In this document: positions 33,196 through 42,474 of the stretch, piece after piece
How positions within the stretch are numbered: position 1 is the first letter of the stretch
Layout of the letters: each line of letters starts with the position of its first letter
From: Minisyncoccota bacterium
GTDB lineage: Bacteria; Patescibacteriota; Microgenomatia; PFEM01; JAFGMK01
DNA: 48,356 bases
Direction of reading: 5' to 3'
Assembly: GCA_016927565.1 (NCBI GenBank)
Contig: JAFGMK010000023.1
Coordinates: forward strand, 1 to 48,356
The notes under the pieces: generated by a model
Told to the model about the DNA's origin: nothing
Database searches by the model: none
The model's input: the letters and a program-made list of their open reading frames with translations, nothing else
Program-made: the position numbers and the translations under genes

Positions 33196-33222
33196 ATTAC
33201 AAAAGTTAACTTTTGTAATTCA
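33193..33222. repeat. Perfect 30-bp palindrome overlapping the ruvX stop codon
   Basis: A fully symmetrical sequence with no loop, centred on GTTAAC (33205-33210), arms TGAATTACAAAAGTT and its complement. It begins with the TGA stop of ruvX and ends 8 bases before the zinc-ribbon ATG (33231). AT-rich arms and no U-tract make it an unlikely terminator. It could be a binding site for a dimeric protein or an RNA hairpin. Confidence 0.75.
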
Positions 33223-33230
33223 AACAAAAT

Positions 33231-33431
33231 ATGTTTAAAAAGATTATTGCTCCGGTTCAGGCTTGGCTTTTGTCTCAGGGTAAATGTGTTGGGTGCGGCC
33301 GCTCCCTAAAAAAAGGAAAAAGAGAGAGCCGCCAGGACAAAACTGAAAAGGTGACTTGTTCCTGCGGCCGGATATTTATTCATAATCAAGGGACCGGCCG
33401 GTACCGAAGAGCTCTTTTTGAGGAAGTATAA
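33231..33431 (+). CDS. Small zinc-ribbon protein
   Basis: This 66-residue basic protein has two Cys pairs, CVGC (19-22) and CSC (43-45), separated by a Lys/Arg-rich loop. This is a zinc-ribbon-like arrangement. The C-terminal part IFIHNQGTGRYRRALFEEV is conserved-looking. It is located five bases before mltG. Small ribbon proteins often bind nucleic acid or ribosomes, but no specific function can be given. Confidence 0.65.
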   Translation: MFKKIIAPVQAWLLSQGKCVGCGRSLKKGKRESRQDKTEKVTCSCGRIFIHNQGTGRYRRALFEEV

Positions 33432-33436
33432 AAACG

Positions 33437-34459
33437 ATGGCTCGAAAACCTCGGCGGGTGCTGATTATCGGTTTGGTATTTTTGGCTGTCGGAGTCGCCT
33501 TTGGCGGCTTTTTTTGGTGGCAACAAGCGAAAGCTCCTTTAACTGACTCCGGACAGGTCAAAAACTTCGTGATAAAAAAGGGAGAAAGCTTAGATTCGGT
33601 CGCCCGGCGGCTCAAAAGAGAGGGTTTTTTAAGAAATGCTCTTGCCTTTAAAATCTGGGTTCAAGCAAAAAACTCAGCCGATAAAATCCAAGCCGGGAGT
33701 TTTAAGTTAAGTCCGGACTTTGATTTTGAAAAATTATTTTCCAGCCTAACTCATGGGAAACACGATGTTTGGGTGACTTTTCCCGAGGGTTGGCGGAGAG
33801 AAGAATTTGCTCTGGAACTAATCAGGCAGGGCTTTGAAATTGACCTGGCGGATTGGATAAGGGAAACTGCCGGTCTCGAAGGCTATTTATTTCCCGATAC
33901 CTACCTTTTCCCCCAAAATTATTCTCAAGGAGAAATTCTCGGCAAACTCAGGGATACATTTTCAGAAAAGATAACCAGTGGTTTAAAAACCGACCTGGCT
34001 CAAAGCAGATTTTCTTTGACGGAGACAGTTATTCTCGGCTCATTGATTGAACGCGAGGTTAATATTGACCAGGATCGGCCAATTGTCGCCGGAATTCTGA
34101 TTAAAAGATGGCAAAATGACTGGCCGCTTGAGATCGACGCTACTGTTCAGTACGCAAAAGTTGAAAACTTTTTAGCCATAATCGAGTTTGAGGATTTGCT
34201 TGAAGTGTATCGCAGTATAGAATGGTGGCCCGGAAACATTGATCAAAAAGATTTAAAAATAGATTCTCCATACAATACCCGTCTTTACAAAAATCTGCCT
34301 CCCGGGCCGATCTGCAATCCCGGATTGGCCTCAATTAAGGCGGTTTTAGACTATCGGGAGACGCCTTATTGGTTTTATCTTTCCGATTCTCAGGGCCGGA
34401 CTCATTATGCTGAGGATTTGGCCGAGCACAATGCTAATGTTGCCAAATACTTAAGGTAG
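33437..34459 (+). CDS. mltG: Endolytic transglycosylase MltG (YceG-like)
   Basis: This 340-residue protein has a signal-anchor (residues 8-28), a LysM-like subdomain (about 42-90, FVIKKGESLDSVARRLKREGFL), and the YceG catalytic domain (about 110-335) with GYLFPDTYLFP, the catalytic Glu in SLIEREV (in the position of the ASIVEKE motif), the downstream SPYNTRLYKNLPPGPICNPGLASIKAVL, and GRTHYAEDLAEHNANV. MltG cleaves nascent glycan strands and sets their length. With murJ and ftsK it supports a peptidoglycan-containing cell wall. Confidence 0.95.
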   Translation: MARKPRRVLIIGLVFLAVGVAFGGFFWWQQAKAPLTDSGQVKNFVIKKGESLDSVARRLKREGFLRNALAFKIWVQAKNSADKIQAGSFKLSPDFDFEKLFSSLTHGKHDVWVTFPEGWRREEFALELIRQGFEIDLADWIRETAGLEGYLFPDTYLFPQNYSQGEILGKLRDTFSEKITSGLKTDLAQSRFSLTETVILGSLIEREVNIDQDRPIVAGILIKRWQNDWPLEIDATVQYAKVENFLAIIEFEDLLEVYRSIEWWPGNIDQKDLKIDSPYNTRLYKNLPPGPICNPGLASIKAVLDYRETPYWFYLSDSQGRTHYAEDLAEHNANVAKYLR

Positions 34460-34546
34460 TTTGAGAGAAACACCAAATTCAGGACCCTGGATCTGAAGAT
34501 TCCCGGTCTGATTGCTTGCCCGCAATCTTGATCTTAAAAACCCGGA

Positions 34547-34670
34547 GAGTGTTGGATATTGTTTTTCGCATCGTCATCCTGGGCGTAGCGAAGAAGGATC
34601 CCCTTCGAATAGGATTCTTCGGCTTTTAGTCTTAGAATGACGAGCAGCTAAGATCTTATTCCACAATCTC
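34547..34670. mobile_element. MITE-like inverted-repeat element, copy C (inverted orientation)
   Basis: Same family as the 3847, 8126 and 23974 elements, but reversed. The ends are GAGTGTTGGATATTG and, reversed, GAGATTGTGGAATAAG. The inner CATCGTCATCCTG faces AGAATGACGAGCAGC. It is bounded by an exact 10-bp direct repeat AAAACCCGGA: 34537-34546 directly to the left, and 34672-34681 one base beyond the right end. This looks like a target-site duplication. It fills a third of the 373-base gap between mltG and rpoB. Confidence 0.85.
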
Positions 34671-34684
34671 GAAAACCCGGAAAT

Positions 34685-34713
34685 TTGACAAAGGTCAGTT
34701 CTTGTGTTATCTT
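34685..34713 (+). promoter_or_regulatory. Promoter of rpoB-rpoC
   Basis: A perfect TTGACA (34685-34690) and TATCTT (34708-34713) are separated by 17 bases. Transcription would start near 34720, giving a leader of about 112 bases before the ATG at 34833. The TACAAT at 34739-34744 could be the -10 of a second start, but it has no good -35. Confidence 0.65.
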
Positions 34714-34832
34714 TACCATCAGCTTTTTTTAAAAAGCGTACAATGGAGTACGTGTAACTTTATTGTTGCCAATTTTGGGCAATTTTTTATACCCAATTTT
34801 TGGTTTTTGCCAGGATTTTTCAAAGAAAACCG

Positions 34833-37800
34833 ATGAGCCTCTCTGATATTCCCGATATCGTTAAAAGCAGGCCGGCCCCAAAAAACGGAAGGATTTCCTG
34901 GGGGAAATCCTATCAAAATCTTCCTCAGCTTGATCTGGTTGCGATTCAGAAAAATTCTTACCGCAATTTTGTAGAAGAGGGCCTCGGCCAGTTATTAAAA
35001 GAAATTTCTCCGGTTGAAGATTTTACCGGCAAAAACTGGAAACTTTATTTCCATCAATGTTTGTTAGGCGAGCCGAAGTATTCCCCGATTGAGGCAATGA
35101 GAAAAGGAGTAACCTACGAATTGCCGCTTCGGGTCAAAGCTACTCTTTGCAATTTAAGAACAGGAAGAGAGAATGAAAAAGAGGTTTTTCTGGGCAATCT
35201 TCCGGGGATGACCGAAAGGGGCACTTTTGTCATTAACGGAATTGAGAGGGCAGTGGTAAATCAATTGGTTCGTTCCCCCGGGGTTTTTTTCTTTGGTGAA
35301 ATTGACAAGATCAGCGGCAGAACTCTTTATTACGGAGAGGTAAGGCCGATCAGAGGCTCGTGGTTGGAGTTTTTTGTGGCCAGAAATGATGTGATTTCCG
35401 TTAGGGTAGATCGTCGGCGGAAGTTTCCGATGACGATTTTGCTCAGGGCTTTCGGTCTTTCCGATGATGAGGAAATTTTGAATATTTTCCCCCTCGGGCA
35501 AGAAAAGGAAAGAAAATATATTATTGCGACTTTGGAAAATGACCCGACAAAAAATAAAGAAGAAGCCCTTTTGGAGATTTATCAAAAACTGCGCCCCGGC
35601 GAGCCGGCGATTCTGGAAAATGCGATCGGATTAGTCAATAGTTTGTTTTCCGATGTCAGGCGCTACAATCTTGGGAAGGTCGGCCGATATAAAATTAATA
35701 AAAGATTGGGCTTGACAATTCCCAATGTCGAGAAAAACTGGATTCTGACCCAAAAGGATCTGGTTTCTACTTTGAAATATCTGATTAAGCTTCAAGCGGG
35801 TGAAGGAGAGGTTGACGATATTGACCATTTGTCTAATCGCCGGGTAAGATGCGTTGGCGAATTGGTGGCTGATGTTGCCTTTCGGCCCGGTCTTTTAAGG
35901 CTTGAGCGTTCGATTAAAGAGAGAATGAGTCTGGTCAGTACTGAGGAAACGACAACTCCAACCCAGCTGGTTAACGCCCGGCCGCTTTCGGCCTCGCTAA
36001 ACAATTTTTTCCGAACCAGCCAGCTTTCAACTATTTTAGACCAGACAAATCCTTTGGCGGAAATCGACAATCTGCGTCGTTTGACAGTAATGGGTCCGGG
36101 TGGAATTACTAAGGAAAGAGCCTCCTTTTCGATCCGGGATATTAATGCCAGCCAATATGGTCGGGTTTGTCCGATTCGTTCACCGGAGGGGCCGAATATC
36201 GGTTTGGTGACTTACCTGGCTCTTTATGCCCGGGTTAACGAGTATGGTTTCCTGGAAACCCCCTATTTTCGAGTGATCAAGCAAAAACAGGGGGCAGGAA
36301 TTAAAATGAAGGTTAGCCGGGAGGTGGTTTATCTTCAGGCTGACGATGAGCAAAATCATTATATTACTCTGGCGAGCATTGATCTTGAAGAAAAAGATTT
36401 TGTTAAAGATGACTGGCTGCCGGCTCGTTTTAACGGTCAATTTTTGGAAGTCCCGGCGGAAAAAGTTGAGTTTATTGATGTTGCTCCGGTTCAGGTAGTG
36501 GGCACTTCGGCTTCTCTGATTCCTTTTCTGGCTCATGATGAAGCCAATCGGGCTTTAATGGGAACTCACATGCAATGCCAGGCGGTGCCTTTAATTAGGC
36601 CTTCATCTCCGGTTGTGGGAACAGGGATGGAGGGGATGGCGGCCTCAGCGATGCGAAGAGTACTGAGAGCCAGGCATGCCGGTAAGGTTGTTTGGGTCGA
36701 TGCGGGTAAAGTGGTAGTTGAAGTGGATAAGAAAGAAACGGCAACTCTGATGAAAGAGGGCATTGAGGAGCGGGAAGATATAATTGTCGATAAAGGCCTG
36801 GAGACATATTTTCTGAAAAAATTTTCCCGTTCGGCTCAGAGTACTTGTTACTCGCAAAAACCGCTTGTGGTTGTCGGTGATAGAGTTAAGACGGGAGATC
36901 TGCTAATTGATGGCCCGGCTTGTGAAAAAGGCGAATTGGCTTTAGGTCAAAATTTATTAATCGCCTATTGTTCTCTTGACGGTTTGGGATATGAAGACGC
37001 GATGATCGTTTCTGACCGCTTGGTCAGAGAAGATCTTCTGACTTCAATTTATATCGAAGAATACGATACGGCAGTAATGGAAACTAAGCTTGGTCCGGAA
37101 GAATTAACTCGTGACATTCCCAATGTGAGCGAACAAGACTTGGCTAATCTTGATAAAGAAGGGATTATTGTTGTGGGAAGCGAAGTCGGGCCAAACGATA
37201 TTTTGGTGGGTAAAATTGCTCCCAAAGGGGAAACCGAGCTGACTGCTGAGGAAAAACTGTTGCGGGCGATTTTCGGCGAAAAAGCCCGAGAGGTAAGAGA
37301 TGTTTCCCTGAGAATTCCTCATGGTGAGCGAGGGACAGTGGTCGAAGTTCAAGTATTGGATCGGAGTCAGGGAGATGAACTTGAGCCCGGGGCAATTAAG
37401 CAGGTAATCGTCAAGGTTGCCCAGTTAAGGAAAGTAACTGTTGGTGACAAACTTGCCGGTCGGCACGGAAATAAAGGAGTTATCTCCAGGATTGTTCCGG
37501 CGGCTGATATGCCCTATCTTAAAAACGGTCAACCGGTGGATATTATTATTTCTCCTCTTTCGGTTTTGGCAAGAATGAATTTGGGGCAGTTGCTGGAAAC
37601 TCATTTAGGTTGGGCGGCTGACCGGTTAGGTTATAAAGCGGCGGCCCCGGTTTTTGAAAAAATTCCGGAAGAAGCTATCCGGGCGGAGCTGGAAAAGGCC
37701 GGTTTGCCGCCTGACGGCAAGATAACTCTTTATGACGGCCGGACCGGCGAGCCTCTTTCTCAAAAAACAGTGGTGGGGATTAACTATATCCTTAAACTGA

Positions 37801-38165
37801 TTCACATGGTTGAGGATAAAATTCATGCCCGCTCGACTGGTCCTTACTCTTTAGTAACCCAACAACCCCTGGGGGGAAAAGCTCAAATGGGCGGCCAGCG
37901 ATTGGGAGAAATGGAAGTTTGGGCTCTGGAGGCCCATCGGGCGGCTCACACTCTTCAAGAAATGCTTACTTTCAAATCTGATGACGTCGTGGGCCGGGCT
38001 AAGACTTTTGAAGCGATTGTGAAAGGAACACCAGTTCCGGAGCCAACTGTGCCCGAATCGTTTAAAGTTTTGGTAAAAGAACTCAATAGCTTGGGATTGG
38101 AAATTATTCCGACCGGAATGGTTAAAAAAGAAATTAAAAAAGAAGGCGAAATAGAGGATTTATAA
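34833..38165 (+). CDS. rpoB: RNA polymerase beta subunit
   Basis: This 1110-residue protein has the conserved beta regions: protrusion and lobe; the rifampicin-pocket segment (SQLSTILDQTNPLAEIDNLRRLTVMGPGG, about residues 401-429); the RVCPIRSPEGPNIGL fork; the GDKLAGRHGNKGVIS active-site region; and C-terminal GGKAQMGGQRLGEMEVWALEAHRAAHTLQEMLTFKSDDVVGR. It starts at the ATG at 34833; an in-frame TTG at 34800 lacks a ribosome-binding site. In the rifampicin pocket the E. coli His526 position is Asn (codon 36069-36071) and Ser531 is Thr (36084-36086). rpoC follows after 4 bases. Confidence 0.97.
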   Translation: MSLSDIPDIVKSRPAPKNGRISWGKSYQNLPQLDLVAIQKNSYRNFVEEGLGQLLKEISPVEDFTGKNWKLYFHQCLLGEPKYSPIEAMRKGVTYELPLRVKATLCNLRTGRENEKEVFLGNLPGMTERGTFVINGIERAVVNQLVRSPGVFFFGEIDKISGRTLYYGEVRPIRGSWLEFFVARNDVISVRVDRRRKFPMTILLRAFGLSDDEEILNIFPLGQEKERKYIIATLENDPTKNKEEALLEIYQKLRPGEPAILENAIGLVNSLFSDVRRYNLGKVGRYKINKRLGLTIPNVEKNWILTQKDLVSTLKYLIKLQAGEGEVDDIDHLSNRRVRCVGELVADVAFRPGLLRLERSIKERMSLVSTEETTTPTQLVNARPLSASLNNFFRTSQLSTILDQTNPLAEIDNLRRLTVMGPGGITKERASFSIRDINASQYGRVCPIRSPEGPNIGLVTYLALYARVNEYGFLETPYFRVIKQKQGAGIKMKVSREVVYLQADDEQNHYITLASIDLEEKDFVKDDWLPARFNGQFLEVPAEKVEFIDVAPVQVVGTSASLIPFLAHDEANRALMGTHMQCQAVPLIRPSSPVVGTGMEGMAASAMRRVLRARHAGKVVWVDAGKVVVEVDKKETATLMKEGIEEREDIIVDKGLETYFLKKFSRSAQSTCYSQKPLVVVGDRVKTGDLLIDGPACEKGELALGQNLLIAYCSLDGLGYEDAMIVSDRLVREDLLTSIYIEEYDTAVMETKLGPEELTRDIPNVSEQDLANLDKEGIIVVGSEVGPNDILVGKIAPKGETELTAEEKLLRAIFGEKAREVRDVSLRIPHGERGTVVEVQVLDRSQGDELEPGAIKQVIVKVAQLRKVTVGDKLAGRHGNKGVISRIVPAADMPYLKNGQPVDIIISPLSVLARMNLGQLLETHLGWAADRLGYKAAAPVFEKIPEEAIRAELEKAGLPPDGKITLYDGRTGEPLSQKTVVGINYILKLIHMVEDKIHARSTGPYSLVTQQPLGGKAQMGGQRLGEMEVWALEAHRAAHTLQEMLTFKSDDVVGRAKTFEAIVKGTPVPEPTVPESFKVLVKELNSLGLEIIPTGMVKKEIKKEGEIEDL

Positions 38166-38169
38166 AAAA

Positions 38170-41100
38170 ATGAGAGAACTTAAAGATCTGGTTGATTTTT
38201 CCGGCTTAAAAATTAAGTTGGCCTCCCCGGCGGTAATTAAAAGCTGGTCTTGGGGGGAAGTGACCAAGCCGGAAACAATTAATTACCGGACTCTCAAGCC
38301 TGAGAAGAGCGGCCTTTTTTCGGAAAGTATTTTTGGGCCAACCAAGGACTGGGAGTGTTATTGCGGGAAATATAAAAGAATCCGTTATCGGGGGATTGTC
38401 TGCGATAAGTGCGGGGTCGAAGTGACCCAGTCTAAAGTTCGTCGGGAAAGAATGGGCCACATTGCTCTAGCCTATCCGGTAGCCCATATTTGGTTTTTTA
38501 AAAAAGCGCCTTCGAAATTGTCGTTGCTTTTAAATCTTCCTCCTAAGGATTTGGAGATGGTGATTTACTTTGCTCAGTATTTAATTACTGAGGTTGATGA
38601 AAAAATGAGGAAGTCGGTTTTAAAGAGTTTGGTTGAGAGATTTAAAAAAAGGAAACAGGAACTTAAGGTAAGCTTTGAGAGAAAGCGTCGGGAATTAAAA
38701 AAAGAAGAAAAAAAAGAGAAAAAGGCAATTGATGAAAAAATCAAAAATAAAGAAAGAAGAATGCTGGCCTTAAAAGAGGCAGATTTGAAATATAAACAAA
38801 AATTGCAGAATGCCCGGGATGAGTTAATTTTAGAACAGGATAAAGTTGAAGAAATCCAAAAGGCGGTTTCTGATAAAGTAAGAGCTTTGCGAAAATTAGC
38901 CCTGCTTTCAGAAGACGAATATTTGAATCTGGCCGAGTATCAGGCCACCGGCTTTTTTAAATCCGGTATGGGAGCGGAAGTGCTTCTGGAAGTAATAAAA
39001 ACTTTGGATCTCGAAGAACTGATGATGAGTTTGAGAAAAGAGATTCAGGAGACCAAGGGAGCGCGCTATGTTAAGGCAACTAAACGTTTGAGAGTGGTTG
39101 AAGGGATCAGAAGGGCGGAAATTGATCCGGCTTGGATGATTTTGAGGATTTTGCCGGTTTTGCCACCGGATTTAAGGCCAATGGTTCAGCTGTCCGGAGG
39201 GCGCTTTGCAACCTCGGATTTAAATGATCTTTACCGCCGGGTGATTAATCGCAATAATCGTTTGAAGCATTTGATTGAAATCGGAGCTCCGGAAATTATT
39301 CTTCGGAATGAAAAAAGAATGCTCCAGGAAGCGGTTGATAGTTTAATTGATGCCAGCAAGGGTCTTAAAAGAAGGCGTCTCAGGCGTCAGCGTCAACCTC
39401 TCCGATCTTTATCGGACATGTTGAAAGGCAAACAAGGCAGGTTCCGTCAGAACCTTTTGGGGAAGAGGGTTGATTATTCCGGCCGATCGGTGATTGTGGT
39501 TGGTCCGGAGTTAAAGCTTAACCAATGCGGATTGCCTAAAGAAATGGCTCTGGAAATGTTTAAGCCCTTTGTTTTGAGAGAGCTGATTTTATCCGGAGTG
39601 GCCCCCAATGTTAAAAGTGCCAAAATTATCTTAGAAAAAAGACCTCCTGAAGTCTTTGATGTTTTAGATAAGGTGACGCGTGATCATCCGGTGCTTTTGA
39701 ACCGCGCGCCGACCTTGCATAAATTAGGAATTCAAGCCTTCTTTCCCCTTTTAATTGAAGGAAGCGCGATCCAGATCCATCCTTGTATTTGTTCCGGGTT
39801 TAACGCTGATTTTGACGGTGATCAGATGGCAGTTCATATCCCTTTGGGAGAAAAAGCCAAAGAAGAATCCATCAAGCTGATGAGTCCGGAAAACAATCTT
39901 CTGAAACCGGCTGACGGTTCACCAATTACAATTCCTAACAAGGAAATGGTTTTAGGGTGCTATTTTGTGACTTCCTTAAATCAGGAACTGCCGCTTTATC
40001 CTTCAATTTTCTTTGGCTCTGAAGAGGCTATTTTGGCTTTTAAGAGCGGGAGAATCGATCTCAGGCAAAGAATTAAGATTAAAGTGGCGGGCAAGATACT
40101 GGAAACTTCAGTCGGGCGGGTTATTTTCAATCAAATCTTGCCGAAAGAATTAGACTTCCTAAATGAAGAACTGAGAAAAAAGGGAATGCGGGATTTGGTA
40201 ATCAAGGCGTTCCGGCTTTGTCCGCGCGAAGCGGTGGTGAAGTTAATTGATGATCTAAAAGATATCGGTTTCTGGGGGGCAACTGTTTCCGGATTGTCGG
40301 TTGGGGTTTGGGATTGTCTGACTACCGATGAGAAAGAGTCAATTATCAATCAAGCCAACGAAAAGGTGGCGGAGATAGAAAGTAATTTTAATCGGGGCTT
40401 GGTGACTGACCAGGAACGCAAAAGGCTGATCCAGGATGTTTGGATGGAGACAACCGAGTCCTTGGCCGAGCTGACTTGGCAGCGTTTTGGCTCGGAAAAC
40501 AGTGTAAAGATAATTATTAATTCCGGTGGAACCAGGGCTTCGCGGGATCAGATTAAACAATTGTCGGCAATGAGGGGTCTGGTGCTTGATCCTTTGGGTA
40601 ATATCGTCGAGTTGCCGACAAAATCAAATTTCAGGGAGGGGCTTTCTGTTTTTGAATATGTCACTTCAGCTCGGGGGTCGAGAAAAGGTTTGACAGATAC
40701 GGCAATAAAAACTTCCGACGCCGGTTATTTAACCAGGCGCTTGGTTGATGTTGCCCATGAAGTAATTATCAGGGAGAAGGATTGTAAAACTGAAAGAGGG
40801 ATCAGAATTGGCAAAGATGGCCGGGGAACTCCCTTGGGGGCCAGAATTTTCGGTCGGGTTTTGGCTGAAGATGTTTTAGACGAGAAAAAGGAAAAACTTT
40901 TTGCTAAAGGTGAAGTGATTGACGAGGAGAAAATTGGAATTTTGAAAGAAAAAGGAATTTCGGAAGTAGTCGTCCGTTCCCCTTTAACCTGCCAGGCCCG
41001 TTATGGTTTGTGCGCGACTTGTTATGGTTGGGACCTTTCAGTCAGAAAGATGGTTGATTTGGGAAGTCCGGTGGGAGTAATTGCGGCTCAGTCTATCGGC

Positions 41101-41871
41101 GAACCCGGAACCCAGCTGACCTTAAGGACAAAACATTTTGGCGGGATTGTTGTTTCCGATGTAACCCAGGGCTTGCCTCGGGTAGAGGAAATCTTTGAGA
41201 TCAGGACTCCCAAAGTGCTTTCGCCGCTTTCTGAGATTGCAGGTAAGGTAGAAGTGATTGAAACAGAAGAAGGAATTAAGGTAAGGGTTAAGACAGTTGG
41301 CGTAAAACCGGTTGAGGAGAGAGAATATTTTATTCCGCCTTTGTCCACTCTGAGAGTTGAAGACGGCCAACTGATCGACATTGGAACCCAGCTTGCCTCA
41401 GGCTCACTGGATGTCAGGGGGATTCTTGAAGTGAAAGGTCTGCAAGAGGCCCAAAAATATCTGATCAAAGAGGTCCAGGCAGTTTATGAATCGCAGGGGA
41501 TTCCGATTGATGACCGCCACTTTGAGGTAATAGTCAGAAAAATGAGCGATAAGGTTCAAATTGAGACTGCCGGAAATACCGATTTTCTTCCGGGTGAATT
41601 GGTTAGCCAATTAAGCTTTGAAGAAGAAAATGAGCGGATTTTAGCTCAAGGCGGCGAGCCGGCCAGCGCCAGAGTAATTGTTTTGGGAATTACCCGGTCG
41701 GCGCTTTATACCGATTCCTGGCTTTCGGCGGCCTCTTTTGAAGAAACAACTAATGTCTTAACTGATGCCGCCTCTTTGGGACGGGAAGATAAATTGGTGG
41801 GTTTGAAGGAGAATGTAATTATCGGCCGTTTGATTCCGGTGACGGCCAAGAGAGCCAGAATTAAGAATTGA
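38170..41871 (+). CDS. rpoC: RNA polymerase beta' subunit
   Basis: This 1233-residue protein has the first zinc finger CYCGKYKRIRYRGIVCDKCGVEV (about 58-80), a Lys/Glu-rich coiled-coil region (about 145-240), the clamp helices and rudder, the active-site NADFDGDQMAVHIPL motif (Mg-binding Asp residues), the second zinc site (CKTERG ... CQARYGLCATCYG), and the trigger loop/bridge helix region (GEPGTQLTLRTKHFGG). It ends with the omega-binding region. It is transcribed with rpoB as in nearly all bacteria. Confidence 0.97.
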   Translation: MRELKDLVDFSGLKIKLASPAVIKSWSWGEVTKPETINYRTLKPEKSGLFSESIFGPTKDWECYCGKYKRIRYRGIVCDKCGVEVTQSKVRRERMGHIALAYPVAHIWFFKKAPSKLSLLLNLPPKDLEMVIYFAQYLITEVDEKMRKSVLKSLVERFKKRKQELKVSFERKRRELKKEEKKEKKAIDEKIKNKERRMLALKEADLKYKQKLQNARDELILEQDKVEEIQKAVSDKVRALRKLALLSEDEYLNLAEYQATGFFKSGMGAEVLLEVIKTLDLEELMMSLRKEIQETKGARYVKATKRLRVVEGIRRAEIDPAWMILRILPVLPPDLRPMVQLSGGRFATSDLNDLYRRVINRNNRLKHLIEIGAPEIILRNEKRMLQEAVDSLIDASKGLKRRRLRRQRQPLRSLSDMLKGKQGRFRQNLLGKRVDYSGRSVIVVGPELKLNQCGLPKEMALEMFKPFVLRELILSGVAPNVKSAKIILEKRPPEVFDVLDKVTRDHPVLLNRAPTLHKLGIQAFFPLLIEGSAIQIHPCICSGFNADFDGDQMAVHIPLGEKAKEESIKLMSPENNLLKPADGSPITIPNKEMVLGCYFVTSLNQELPLYPSIFFGSEEAILAFKSGRIDLRQRIKIKVAGKILETSVGRVIFNQILPKELDFLNEELRKKGMRDLVIKAFRLCPREAVVKLIDDLKDIGFWGATVSGLSVGVWDCLTTDEKESIINQANEKVAEIESNFNRGLVTDQERKRLIQDVWMETTESLAELTWQRFGSENSVKIIINSGGTRASRDQIKQLSAMRGLVLDPLGNIVELPTKSNFREGLSVFEYVTSARGSRKGLTDTAIKTSDAGYLTRRLVDVAHEVIIREKDCKTERGIRIGKDGRGTPLGARIFGRVLAEDVLDEKKEKLFAKGEVIDEEKIGILKEKGISEVVVRSPLTCQARYGLCATCYGWDLSVRKMVDLGSPVGVIAAQSIGEPGTQLTLRTKHFGGIVVSDVTQGLPRVEEIFEIRTPKVLSPLSEIAGKVEVIETEEGIKVRVKTVGVKPVEEREYFIPPLSTLRVEDGQLIDIGTQLASGSLDVRGILEVKGLQEAQKYLIKEVQAVYESQGIPIDDRHFEVIVRKMSDKVQIETAGNTDFLPGELVSQLSFEEENERILAQGGEPASARVIVLGITRSALYTDSWLSAASFEETTNVLTDAASLGREDKLVGLKENVIIGRLIPVTAKRARIKN

Positions 41872-41872
41872 G

Positions 41873-41902
41873 TTAGACTATTAAGGCCGATTTTGCTAAA
41901 AT
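41873..41902 (+). promoter_or_regulatory. Possible promoter for rpsL-rpsG
   Basis: TTAGAC (41873-41878) is followed after 18 bases by TAAAAT (41897-41902), which is preceded by TGC (extended -10). The start would be near 41909, about 50 bases before the rpsL GTG. Read-through from rpoC is also possible. Confidence 0.4.
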
Positions 41903-41958
41903 AACAATTTACCTGCGCCAAATTTTGGTTTTTATATTTAATTTTTAATCTTGTTAAC

Positions 41959-42420
41959 GTGGCAACGATTTCTCAACTGATCCGAAAAGGACGAAAAAAA
42001 ATTAAAAAGAAGATTAAAGCTACAGCTTTGCGACGCTCTTTTAATAGCAAAGATCGGCGGATGGTTAAAACCGTTAATCCTTTCAAAAGAGGCGTAGTTT
42101 TACTGGTTAAAACAATGCCGCCCAAAAAACCAAATTCGGCTTTAAGAAAAGTGGCCCGGGTTAGACTTTCTAACAAACAAGAAATCACCGCTTATATTCC
42201 GGGCGAAGGTCATGATTTGGCTGAACATTCAATTGTGCTGGTTCGTTTTGGCCGGGTTAAAGATCTTCCGGGGGTAAAGTATCATATTATCAGGGGTAAG
42301 TATGATACCGGCGGCGTCGAGGGAAAGAAAAAGGCTCGGTCCCGATACGGAACCAAAAAGGCCGGAGCGGCGTCTCCGGCGGCAGAAGCTGTTCCGCCGG
42401 AACCGGCCATGCCGGCATAA
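41959..42420 (+). CDS. rpsL: 30S ribosomal protein S12
   Basis: This 153-residue protein has the S12 core [37 protein letters not shown] and [34 protein letters not shown]. It begins with a GTG codon (GTGGCAACG reads MAT), matching the standard S12 N-terminus. It is ~30 residues longer than usual: a short insertion near residues 28-38 and a Pro/Ala-rich tail (about 137-153). The Lys positions that, when changed, give streptomycin resistance (in PKKPN and GRVKDLPG) are intact. It is the first gene of the rpsL-rpsG pair; the usual next genes fusA and tuf do not follow. Confidence 0.95.
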   Translation: MATISQLIRKGRKKIKKKIKATALRRSFNSKDRRMVKTVNPFKRGVVLLVKTMPPKKPNSALRKVARVRLSNKQEITAYIPGEGHDLAEHSIVLVRFGRVKDLPGVKYHIIRGKYDTGGVEGKKKARSRYGTKKAGAASPAAEAVPPEPAMPA

Positions 42421-42474
42421 TTCTTGATTTTGACTGATTTACCTGCTTATTGGCAGGGAGAAAAGTGAGGTAAT

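Noticed and set aside
34800-34832. TTG at 34800 as the start of rpoB
   Set aside because: It has no ribosome-binding site and adds 11 residues unlike RpoB; the ATG at 34833 gives a more plausible N-terminus.
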